From NCBI GenBank assembly GCA_023439425.1, contig JAEXNZ010000483.1, forward strand, positions 1 to 5,414: a DNA stretch of 5,414 nt, read 5' to 3'. The notes beneath the pieces were generated by a model, which searched no databases, was not told the DNA's origin, and saw only the letters and a list, made by a program, of their open reading frames with translations. A program made the translations under genes and the position numbers. Each line of letters starts with the position of its first letter. Position 1 is the stretch's first letter. This document shows positions 1-4,045 of the stretch, in pieces. The DNA is from Pseudomonadota bacterium (lineage in GTDB: Bacteria; Pseudomonadota; Gammaproteobacteria; Xanthomonadales; Xanthomonadaceae).

Positions 1-8
1 AACAAATG

Positions 9-39
9 GGCTGCCCTGCGGGCTGCCTTTTTTTTTTTT
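9..39 (+). terminator. Intrinsic terminator of an upstream gene outside the window
   Basis: A GC-rich hairpin is read directly: GGC-T-GCCC, loop TGC, GGGC-T-GCC, which is 3 + 4 base pairs around one T-T mismatch. Twelve consecutive T residues follow at 28-39. This is the classic Rho-independent layout on the plus strand. It must serve a plus-strand gene ending left of base 1. The 12-T tract is long for a high-GC genome and could be length-variable through slippage. Confidence 0.8.
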
Positions 40-291
40 GTGGCGGGGGATGCGACGGCGCTGCGCGCGTCGCCCCAGACCTTGCTTCGCAACGTCTGGG
101 CCCCTCCCCTTTGCCTGCCTCTCCCCGCCCCTGTCTGGGCAGCCCCTCAACAGAGGGGCTTGTGCCTCCAGATGGATGGCTTCAATTGGACGCGATGCCC
201 GTGACCAAGCCGCGCGCGCAGGGGCGTGGCACATACATGGCCCCGCAATCCCCGGAGAACGAAGCGGCCACCATCCAATCGCGTTCGACAC
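40..291. other. Gene-free region with three strong hairpins
   Basis: I see no convincing gene in these 252 bases. Open frames crossing them look like high-GC artefacts, with no Shine-Dalgarno sequence and no recognisable protein. Three inverted repeats stand out. The first pairs GCGACG (52-57) with CGTCGC (68-73). The second pairs CCCAGAC (74-80) with GTCTGGG (94-100) around an inner TTGC/GCAA stem with a TTC loop. The third pairs AGCCCCTC (141-148) with GAGGGGCT (153-160) around loop AACA. None has a T tract, so they are not standard terminators. The octamer GTCTGGGC occurs at 94-101 and again at 133-140. Possible explanations are an unrecognised structured RNA, a 5' leader for the downstream GNAT gene, or remains of repeats. 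Confidence 0.4.
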
Positions 292-314
292 GTAGAGCCA
301 CGCCCTACGTGGCT
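292..314 (+). repeat. SMAG/GTAG-type REP element (copy 1)
   Basis: The GTAG head (292-295) is followed by AGCCACG (296-302), loop CCCTA, and CGTGGCT (308-314), a 7-bp perfect stem. The head next to a GC-rich palindrome is the hallmark of SMAG REPs of Stenotrophomonas, which are thought to be spread by REP-associated tyrosine transposases (RAYTs). This copy has a CCCTA loop, whereas copies 2-4 have an 8-bp stem with a 3-nt loop, so it has diverged by a base change at the inner stem pair. It forms an inverted pair with the copy at 341-363. Confidence 0.85.
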
Positions 315-340
315 GCTCTTCGCTTGACCCATCACCCCGA

Positions 341-363
341 AGCCACGCAGGGCGTGGCTCTAC
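341..363 (-). repeat. SMAG/GTAG-type REP element (copy 2)
   Basis: AGCCACGC (341-348), loop AGG and GCGTGGCT (352-359) form an 8-bp perfect stem, followed by CTAC (360-363), so GTAG heads the element on the minus strand. With copy 1 it forms a dimer (292-363) whose two GTAG heads face outward, a common REP arrangement. It ends 14 bases before the GNAT start codon, so a transcript from upstream would carry the hairpin in its leader. Confidence 0.88.
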
Positions 364-377
364 GACACAATGCGCGT

Positions 378-833
378 ATGACTACCTTTCGCCCCTACCA
401 CCACAACGACGCCATCCACTGCCTGCACGTCTTCGACAGCAACACGCCGCGCTTCTTTGCCCCGCATGAGCGCGAAGGATTCGTCGGCTTCCTGCAGGAA
501 TCACAGCGCGCGCACGATTACGTTGTAGTGGAACGCGACGGCCAGATCGTCGCCTGCGGCGGCCTCGCCAGTCTGGATGAGGAAACCGCCGGCTTCGTCT
601 GGGGCATGGTGGATCGAGGCCTGCATCGTCAGGGCGTCGGCAAAGCGCTCGCGTTGGCACGCATTGAGCAGGCGCAGGCCATGGGGAAACGCCGGGTGAC
701 TTTGAACACCAGCCAGCATGTACAGGCGTTCTATGCTGGCCTGGGGTTTGCCGTCGTCAATGTGGTTGCCGACGGCCATGGCCCGGGATTGGACGCGGTG
801 GAGATGGTGCTGGCATTGTCCGACCGCGTTTGA
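378..833 (+). CDS. GNAT family N-acetyltransferase
   Basis: This 151-residue protein has the size of a single-domain GNAT enzyme, which transfers an acetyl group from acetyl-CoA to an amine; the substrate cannot be told from sequence. The acetyl-CoA pyrophosphate loop is clear: RQGVGKAL at residues 84-91, fitting the family's Q/RxxGxG/A motif. Before it come strands VVVERDGQIVACGGLA (49-64) and GFVWGMVDR (72-80). The C-terminal motif QHVQAFYAGLGF (113-124) is the usual helix that positions the thiol. The frame is open far upstream, but I chose ATG at 378 because recognisable GNAT sequence begins there and the upstream part is repeat and low-complexity DNA. No good Shine-Dalgarno sequence precedes it. 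REPs bracket the gene 14 bases before the start and 13 bases after the stop, and it converges with the gene at 866-1660. Confidence 0.85.
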   Translation: MTTFRPYHHNDAIHCLHVFDSNTPRFFAPHEREGFVGFLQESQRAHDYVVVERDGQIVACGGLASLDEETAGFVWGMVDRGLHRQGVGKALALARIEQAQAMGKRRVTLNTSQHVQAFYAGLGFAVVNVVADGHGPGLDAVEMVLALSDRV

Positions 834-846
834 TCCGGCATCGCGA

Positions 847-869
847 AGCCACGCAGGGCGTGGCTCTAC
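847..869 (-). repeat. SMAG/GTAG-type REP element (copy 3), overlapping a stop codon
   Basis: AGCCACGC (847-854), AGG loop, GCGTGGCT (858-865) and CTAC (866-869) make the element identical to copies 2 and 4. It fills the 32-base gap between the convergent GNAT and PEP mutase-like genes. Its GTAG head overlaps the latter's TAG stop codon (866-868). Similarity to copy 4 extends outward: GCATCGCGA precedes this copy and GCACCGCGA precedes copy 4, and both are followed by GG. It could act as a bidirectional transcription barrier or protect 3' ends, as proposed for other REPs; that is inference. Confidence 0.9.
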
Positions 870-1660
870 GGTGCACTGAAGAGTGCATTCAAAGCGGCAT
901 AGCTGGGCGGGGTTGCTGGCATGGCCAGCGCGTCATCGAACATCGCACGGGTCGCCGTTTCCACCGCACTCCACGCATGTGCAAACAACGCCGGGCCGGC
1001 ACTGAGTCGACGCACACCGGCGGCCTGCAGTACTGCATGGGTGCCGATACCCGGCAGCCACATGACATTGAGGGGCAATGCGATGCCCGCCACCACGGCG
1101 GCGATATCGGCAGGCTCCTTCAAACCCGGTACGAACGCGCCATTGGCACCCGCAGCGGCATACGACTGCAAGCGCTCCAAGCTCATTGCAATCGCCGCCT
1201 GCCCTTCGGCGAGGCCGCGCAGATACACATCGGTGCGCGCGTTGATGAACAACGGGCGGCCCGCGAGCGCGGCGCGGATCGCGGTGATCTTGTCAGCCAG
1301 CAACGCAGGCGCACCGGTGCCGTCTTCAAGATTGATGCCGACCACGCCGAGTTCGACCAGAGAAACTGCCAACGCCGCCACCTGCTGTGGATCATCGCTG
1401 TAGCCGTCTTCGATATCGACGGTGATCGGTACCGATGTGGCACGCACGATTTCCGCAACACGCTGCAGCAGTGCGGTACGCGGCAAGGCGCTGCCGTCGG
1501 CGTAGCCGCAGGACCACGCCATGGCGGCGCTGGTAGTGCCGACGGCCTGCGCGCCCTGTTCCTGGGCGAGGCGGGCACTGCCGGCGTCCCAGGCGTTGGG
1601 GAGGACCAGCAGGGTGTGGGTTGTGTGGAGTTCGGCGAAGCGGGCGTGCAGGTTGCTCAT
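866..1660 (-). CDS. Isocitrate lyase/phosphoenolpyruvate mutase family protein
   Basis: The 264-residue product belongs to the ICL/PEP mutase superfamily of TIM-barrel enzymes, which make or break C-C or P-C bonds in 2-oxo-acid-like substrates with Mg2+. Visible motifs are PNAWDAGSAR (21-30), GTTSAAMAWS (41-50), DIEDGY (82-87, metal-binding acidic residues), LEDGTG (111-116) and NARTD (140-144). The KKCGH motif of true isocitrate lyase and methylisocitrate lyase is not seen, so the reaction is undefined. It resembles the widespread uncharacterised PEP_mutase-like branch. The frame runs upstream to 1765, but ATG at 1660 has GAGGT 7 bases before it and begins the recognisable protein. The stop TAG is supplied by a REP, leaving a C-terminus ...LNALFSAP. 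It lies downstream of gdx on the same strand but 186 bases away with two hairpins between, so it is probably a separate transcription unit. Confidence 0.88.
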   Translation of the reverse strand: MSNLHARFAELHTTHTLLVLPNAWDAGSARLAQEQGAQAVGTTSAAMAWSCGYADGSALPRTALLQRVAEIVRATSVPITVDIEDGYSDDPQQVAALAVSLVELGVVGINLEDGTGAPALLADKITAIRAALAGRPLFINARTDVYLRGLAEGQAAIAMSLERLQSYAAAGANGAFVPGLKEPADIAAVVAGIALPLNVMWLPGIGTHAVLQAAGVRRLSAGPALFAHAWSAVETATRAMFDDALAMPATPPSYAALNALFSAP

Positions 1661-1759
1661 GTCCGGGACCTCGGGGTGGGAAGCGTGAGTGTGCGCTTTC
1701 CGTGGCCGGATGGCTGGCCGGATTCGGACGGAAACACCTCGCGGGGTCATGCACCGCGA

Positions 1760-1782
1760 AGCCACGCAGGGCGTGGCTCTAC
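1760..1782 (-). repeat. SMAG/GTAG-type REP element (copy 4)
   Basis: AGCCACGC (1760-1767), AGG, GCGTGGCT (1771-1778) and CTAC (1779-1782) are identical in core to copies 2 and 3 and in the same orientation. It lies in the 186-base gap between gdx and the PEP mutase-like gene, both read leftward. The gap also holds the hairpin at 1806-1833 and a 9-base direct repeat TGGCCGGAT at 1703-1711 and 1715-1723. I see no clear -35/-10 pair for the downstream gene. Confidence 0.9.
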
Positions 1783-1805
1783 GGAGGGGGACAGGTCTGG
1801 CGAAT

Positions 1806-1833
1806 AGTCGCGCCGCGCGGATGCGGCGCGATT
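1806..1833 (-). terminator. Hairpin just downstream of gdx, possible terminator without a U tract
   Basis: TCGCGCCGC (1808-1816) and GCGGCGCGA (1823-1831) form a perfect 9-bp stem with a 6-nt loop. One wobble and one A-T pair extend it to 1806-1833. It begins 14 bases after the gdx stop codon. On the minus strand CTATTCGC follows, so there is no U run and intrinsic termination would be weak. It may instead stabilise the 3' end, or stop polymerase with Rho. Confidence 0.45.
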
Positions 1834-1846
1834 TCCGAACCGCGCG

Positions 1847-2164
1847 TCAGCTGCTGGAGAGCTTCATCAGGACCAGGCCGCTGACGATCAGCACGGCGGC
1901 ACCGATGCGCATGGCGGTGACCTGCTCGCCGAGGAACACGATGCCGACGATGAACGCGCCGACGGCACCGATGCCGGTCCAGATGGTGTACGCGGTGCCC
2001 AACGGCAGGCTGCGCATGGCCAGGGCGAGCAGCCAGAAGCTGGCGGCCATGGCGGTGAAGGTGATGAGCGAGGGGGTGAGCTTGCTGAAGCCTTCGGACT
2101 GCTTCATGGAGAACGCCCAGACGATTTCCAGGACGCCGGCAACGAGTAGATAGATCCAGGCCAT
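1847..2164 (-). CDS. gdx: Guanidinium exporter of the SMR family (Gdx, formerly SugE)
   Basis: This 105-residue inner-membrane protein has four hydrophobic segments (about 3-20, 33-50, 57-78 and 85-101) and closely resembles E. coli SugE/Gdx, including MAWIYLLVAGVLEIVWA at the N-terminus. SMR proteins work as antiparallel dimers that exchange protons for cations. The proton- and substrate-binding glutamate is E13. Residues W16, S42, Y59 and W62, which line the guanidinium site in characterised Gdx proteins, are all present, favouring Gdx over the multidrug EmrE type. Length is normal. The ATG at 2164 is well supported by AAAGGAGG with a 5-base spacer. The leader carries a candidate guanidine-II riboswitch, which agrees with export of guanidinium. 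It is transcribed away from ffs, probably as a single-gene unit. Confidence 0.95.
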   Translation of the reverse strand: MAWIYLLVAGVLEIVWAFSMKQSEGFSKLTPSLITFTAMAASFWLLALAMRSLPLGTAYTIWTGIGAVGAFIVGIVFLGEQVTAMRIGAAVLIVSGLVLMKLSSS

Positions 2165-2169
2165 GGTGG

Positions 2170-2233
2170 CCTCCTTTGATGGGGCCAGGCCGTCCTGGTC
2201 AGTGATACCCGTGATGGGGGAGGTCGTTCCTCC
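2170..2233 (-). promoter_or_regulatory. Candidate guanidine-II (mini-ykkC) riboswitch in the gdx leader
   Basis: Read on the minus strand, two small hairpins precede gdx. The second (2198-2185) is CCAGG-ACGG-CCTGG, an exact ACGR tetraloop on a stem ending GG/CC, which is the guanidine-II hairpin signature. The first (2233-2219) is GGAGG-AACGA-CCTCC, the same design with one extra A in the loop. A 20-base linker separates them. The Shine-Dalgarno AAAGGAGG (2177-2170) starts 7 bases after hairpin 2. Known guanidine-II switches bind guanidinium in paired ACGR hairpins and turn on translation of gdx-type exporters, so structure, position and gene agree. The GGAGG of the Shine-Dalgarno is identical to the 5' strand of hairpin 1, so it can pair with the CCTCC strand. 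The pentaloop is the one departure from consensus. Confidence 0.8.
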
Positions 2234-2245
2234 GTTTTTACGTGC

Positions 2246-2267
2246 GGCGGGGCAAGCCCCGCTCTAC
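2246..2267 (-). repeat. GTAG-type REP variant with a GCGGGGC stem (copy 5)
   Basis: On the minus strand GTAG (2267-2264) is followed by A, GCGGGGC, loop TT and GCCCCGC (down to 2247), a 7-bp perfect stem extended by a wobble pair to 2246. The head is the same as in the other REPs but the stem sequence differs, so it is a different subgroup of the GTAG family. It ends 12 bases upstream of the first riboswitch hairpin and may be transcribed as part of the gdx leader. Confidence 0.8.
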
Positions 2268-2276
2268 GTGGGGTGG

Positions 2277-2282
2277 ATTCTA
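2277..2282 (-). promoter_or_regulatory. Possible -10 element for gdx
   Basis: TAGAAT on the minus strand matches TATAAT at five of six positions and sits in the octamer GCTAGAAT, which also forms the ffs -10 region on the other strand. Transcription would start near 2270, giving a leader of about 105 bases that begins with the REP hairpin and continues with the riboswitch. No good -35 box is seen: the sequence 17 bases upstream is TCCCGG. The call is therefore weak. Confidence 0.35.
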
Positions 2283-2294
2283 GCTAATGGGGAG

Positions 2295-2317
2295 AGCTGC
2301 CGGGAGTTGCGGCAGCT
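2295..2317. repeat. Inverted repeat between the divergent gdx and ffs promoters
   Basis: AGCTGCCG (2295-2302) and CGGCAGCT (2310-2317) are perfect 8-base arms around a 7-base spacer GGAGTTG. The centre lies about 24 bases upstream of the possible gdx -10 and about 47 bases upstream of the ffs -10. No T tract follows on either strand, so it is not an intrinsic terminator. It could be a regulator-binding site or a degenerate REP: GTAG occurs on the minus strand at 2326-2323, separated from the arm by 5 bases. Confidence 0.5.
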
Positions 2318-2347
2318 GGCAGGCTACAGAGGGTTCAGGCTTTTGTT

Positions 2348-2358
2348 TGTGCTAGAAT
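2348..2358 (+). promoter_or_regulatory. ffs promoter, extended -10
   Basis: TGTGC followed by TAGAAT (2353-2358) matches an extended -10 (TRTGN plus TATAAT with one mismatch). It is placed so that transcription would start near 2365, about 24 bases before the mature RNA. No strong -35 is seen at the expected distance (AGGGTT at 2330-2335); an extended -10 can compensate for this. The position fits a constitutive promoter for 4.5S RNA. Confidence 0.6.
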
Positions 2359-2365
2359 GGCGGAC

Positions 2366-2379
2366 TGCACTTCGGTGCA
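2366..2379 (+). other. UUCG-tetraloop hairpin in the 4.5S RNA precursor leader
   Basis: TGCAC-TTCG-GTGCA is a perfect 5-bp stem closed by a C(UUCG)G tetraloop, one of the most stable RNA loops. It lies in the predicted 5' leader of ffs, between the start site near 2365 and the mature end near 2389. In E. coli the 4.5S precursor has a leader of similar length that RNase P removes; the same processing is expected here. Confidence 0.6.
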
Positions 2380-2388
2380 ACGTCTCTA

Positions 2389-2501
2389 TGGCGGCCCCGT
2401 CGGCCCCTCGCGACGCTAGATCGAAAATCCCGCCAGGGCCGGAAGGCAGCAACGGTATCGATCGACGCGGGCGCCGAGGTCAGCCGGCGGGGCCGTCACC
2501 C
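2389..2501 (+). ncRNA. ffs: 4.5S signal recognition particle RNA (small bacterial type)
   Basis: This RNA pairs with the Ffh protein to deliver nascent membrane proteins to FtsY and the translocon. The diagnostic apical domain is present: GCC-GGAA-GGC at 2438-2447 with the GGAA tetraloop (2441-2444), flanked by CCAGG on the 5' side and AGCAACGG on the 3' side, the symmetric and asymmetric loops that Ffh binds. The ends pair as expected of a single long hairpin: GGCCCCGTCGGC (2393-2404) with GCCGGCGGGGCC (2483-2494), continued outward by TGGC with GTCA. The roughly 113-base length matches the 114-base E. coli RNA. Both ends are approximate, set by the terminal stem and a CACCC end like that of E. 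coli. It is read divergently from gdx and convergently with the MBL-fold gene. Confidence 0.93.
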
Positions 2502-2520
2502 GTTTCGGGAGCCGGTTTTT
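2484..2520 (+). terminator. Intrinsic terminator of ffs
   Basis: CCCG-TTT-CGGG (2499-2509) followed by AGCCGG and five T residues (2516-2520) ends the ffs transcript. GCCGG at 2511-2515 can also pair with CCGGC at 2484-2488 to make a larger hairpin reaching the T tract, in competition with the mature RNA end stem. The last T is also part of the stop codon of the MBL-fold gene on the other strand. Confidence 0.65.
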
Positions 2521-3275
2521 CAGGCGGTCGGGGTGGGTGCCGTCGGCACGGCCAGTGACACGCACTCACCCGGCACGGCCACGCGATGGCCGCGGGCGCG
2601 CAGCGCCTCGCCGTCGGCTTCGCTGGCGTAGTGGTACAGCATCATCCGCGCCTGCAGCTCAGGCGAATACTCGCGCTCAAGATCGTCCACGCCGGTGTGC
2701 GATGGATTGCCGTGCAGGCCGCAGTCGTGGGCGATCAGCTCGTTGTCGTTGGCGTATCGGGCGAGCATTTCCGGATTCGGCCGGGTATCGCCGCTCCATA
2801 CCAGCGCGCCCTGCAGACGCAGGCCGTACGCGGTTTCCGGCCAATGGTGGCGCACCGGGAACACTTCCAGGCGCACGCCGTCGTGCCAGAAGGCGTCACC
2901 GACCACGATCAGCTGGAAGGCATCCCAGAAATTGGCTCCGCCTTCGGCCAGCACGTTGGGGTAGTCCCCTACCCGCTTGTGCAGCAGCGGCACCACGGTA
3001 GCGGGCACATACAGACGGATCTTGCCGCGCCGTTGGGGTGAGAAGTAGGCGTCCACGAACAGGCGCTCGAAGCCGGCCACGTGATCCAGGTGCACATGGG
3101 TGACAAACAGCGCCTGTGGCATCTGCCCGTACTGGGCCTGGTAGGCGGTCAGGCCTTCCCCGCCACAGTCGATGGTCAGCCAGGGCGTGCCCCCGCGCTC
3201 GATCACCGCCATCGGCGAACCCAGCTGCACGGCCGACGCGTTGCCGACCCCCATGAAGCGCAATGCCCAGTCCAT
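2520..3275 (-). CDS. MBL-fold metallo-hydrolase (RNase Z-like family)
   Basis: The 251-residue protein shows the full metallo-beta-lactamase fold metal-site series in order: D36 in TIDCGG, HVHLDH at 60-65, a histidine in VRHHWPE (143 or 144), D163 in SGDTRPN, and H215 in LYHYAS. Such proteins bind two metal ions, usually Zn2+, and hydrolyse phosphodiesters, thioesters or lactones. The HxHxDH and SGDT motifs are closest to RNase Z-like and phosphodiesterase members, but the substrate is not knowable here, and the protein is shorter than typical RNase Z (about 305 residues). There is no signal peptide, so it should be cytoplasmic. Its ATG overlaps the kdkA stop as TGATG, indicating translational coupling in a two-gene operon. 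The stop codon abuts the ffs terminator, and no U-tract terminator follows on its own strand. Confidence 0.88.
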   Translation of the reverse strand: MDWALRFMGVGNASAVQLGSPMAVIERGGTPWLTIDCGGEGLTAYQAQYGQMPQALFVTHVHLDHVAGFERLFVDAYFSPQRRGKIRLYVPATVVPLLHKRVGDYPNVLAEGGANFWDAFQLIVVGDAFWHDGVRLEVFPVRHHWPETAYGLRLQGALVWSGDTRPNPEMLARYANDNELIAHDCGLHGNPSHTGVDDLEREYSPELQARMMLYHYASEADGEALRARGHRVAVPGECVSLAVPTAPTPTA

Positions 3276-4024
3276 CAGTAGCCCCGGTTCCAGGCCAGGT
3301 CGTAGGCGCGTCGCAGGCGCGCGAAGTCTTTTTCCACTTCCTCATAGCTGCGCTCACCGCGCAGTTTGATCAGCGAACGGTGCAGGCGCTTGAGATTGCG
3401 CTCGCGCCACGCGGTGGCGGGAATGCGCTGCACGCCGCGGTCGAAGTCGATCAACCAGCCATGACCGTTGGCGTCGAACAGGATGTTGTGGGCGTTGAGG
3501 TCGGCGTGGTCCAGCCCGGCCCGGTGGAACCGAGCAATGAGACGGCCGGTTTCTTCCCACGGAGCGCCGCGCCCGGCCACCAGCGCGCGGTCGGCCAGCG
3601 AGCGCACGCCTTCCAGGCGCTCCATCAGGATCGCGGCACGGTAACGCACGCCCTCGCGCATGTAGAACGCGGCAATCGGTCGCGGCACCGGCAGCTTCTG
3701 TGCGCGCAACGCGCGCATCAGGCGGAACTCGGCGAAGCTGCGGGTGCGGTTGGCCCCGCGCCAGAGGTATTGATCACGGCTGAGCTTGGCGGCCAGTCCG
3801 CCGCGCAGGTAGTGCCGCAGCACGCAATGACCGATCGGCGCGTCCACGAACCAGGCCCCACCGCGGCCACCATCGCCCACCGGCCGCGCGCGCTCGCCCC
3901 AGTGCGCCGGAGCGAACAGGCTCATGTCGGCTTGCCGCAGGCGTTCGCGGTCGAACAGAATGGCACCCATACCGCGTCCATCGCGGCAGGGCGTCAGCGC
4001 TTCAGTGGCGTCGAATGCGACCAT
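3275..4024 (-). CDS. kdkA: 3-deoxy-D-manno-octulosonic acid (Kdo) kinase
   Basis: KdkA phosphorylates the Kdo residue of the lipopolysaccharide inner core at O-4 using ATP, on the cytoplasmic face of the inner membrane. The 249-residue length equals what I recall for xanthomonad KdkA, and the start MVAFDATEALTP resembles theirs. Kinase-fold motifs are clear: FAEFRLMRAL (98-107, region of the conserved glutamate), HADLNAHNILF (173-183) with catalytic D175 and N180, and DFDRG (193-197) in place of DFG for Mg2+ binding. The minus frame is open to 5083, but that extension is the antisense of opsX. ATG at 4024 has GAAGGA directly against it, an unusually close Shine-Dalgarno. A later ATG at 3970 (residue 19) is possible but less likely. 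It is co-transcribed with the MBL-fold gene and divergent from opsX. Confidence 0.93.
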   Translation of the reverse strand: MVAFDATEALTPCRDGRGMGAILFDRERLRQADMSLFAPAHWGERARPVGDGGRGGAWFVDAPIGHCVLRHYLRGGLAAKLSRDQYLWRGANRTRSFAEFRLMRALRAQKLPVPRPIAAFYMREGVRYRAAILMERLEGVRSLADRALVAGRGAPWEETGRLIARFHRAGLDHADLNAHNILFDANGHGWLIDFDRGVQRIPATAWRERNLKRLHRSLIKLRGERSYEEVEKDFARLRRAYDLAWNRGY

Positions 4025-4045
4025 TCCTTCGAGTCTAACAACACC
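4025..4045. promoter_or_regulatory. 21-base divergent start region of kdkA and opsX
   Basis: Only 21 bases separate the two start codons, so promoters must overlap or lie inside the opposite gene. TCTAAC (4034-4039, plus) is a weak -10-like match that would start transcription close to the opsX ATG. The complementary strand reads TTAGAC, an equally weak candidate for kdkA. opsX has no Shine-Dalgarno sequence in this gap. Leaderless or near-leaderless transcripts are possible but unproven. Confidence 0.35.

Noticed and set aside
6..377. Open frame extending the GNAT gene upstream to an ATG at base 6
   Set aside because: It starts inside the terminator hairpin, runs through poly-T and the REPs, has low-complexity composition, and the recognisable GNAT fold begins at 378.
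1661..1765. GTG start at 1765 for the PEP mutase-like gene
   Set aside because: It would begin within a REP, adds a basic stretch without family similarity, and ATG 1660 has a good GAGGT ribosome site.
292..1782. Repeated palindromes considered as a CRISPR array
   Set aside because: Spacing is irregular, with whole genes between copies, orientation varies, and the units are standard GTAG REPs; no spacers or cas genes are present.
830..1807. Long plus-strand open frame opposite the PEP mutase-like gene
   Set aside because: It is the antisense of a well-supported gene, with no domain character; long antisense frames are common at this GC content.
2163..2558. Plus-strand open frame over the gdx leader and ffs
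   Set aside because: It covers the riboswitch candidate and the 4.5S RNA, both better supported, and its translation has no recognisable features.
2958..2974. GGGTAG-TCCC-CTACCC inverted repeat resembling a REP
   Set aside because: It lies in well-conserved coding sequence of the MBL-fold gene and lacks the stem architecture of the GTAG REPs.
3263..4045. Plus-strand frame continuous with opsX, suggesting a 608-residue fusion
   Set aside because: The first 260 or so codons are antisense to kdkA and show no protein features; OpsX family N-termini match ATG 4046.
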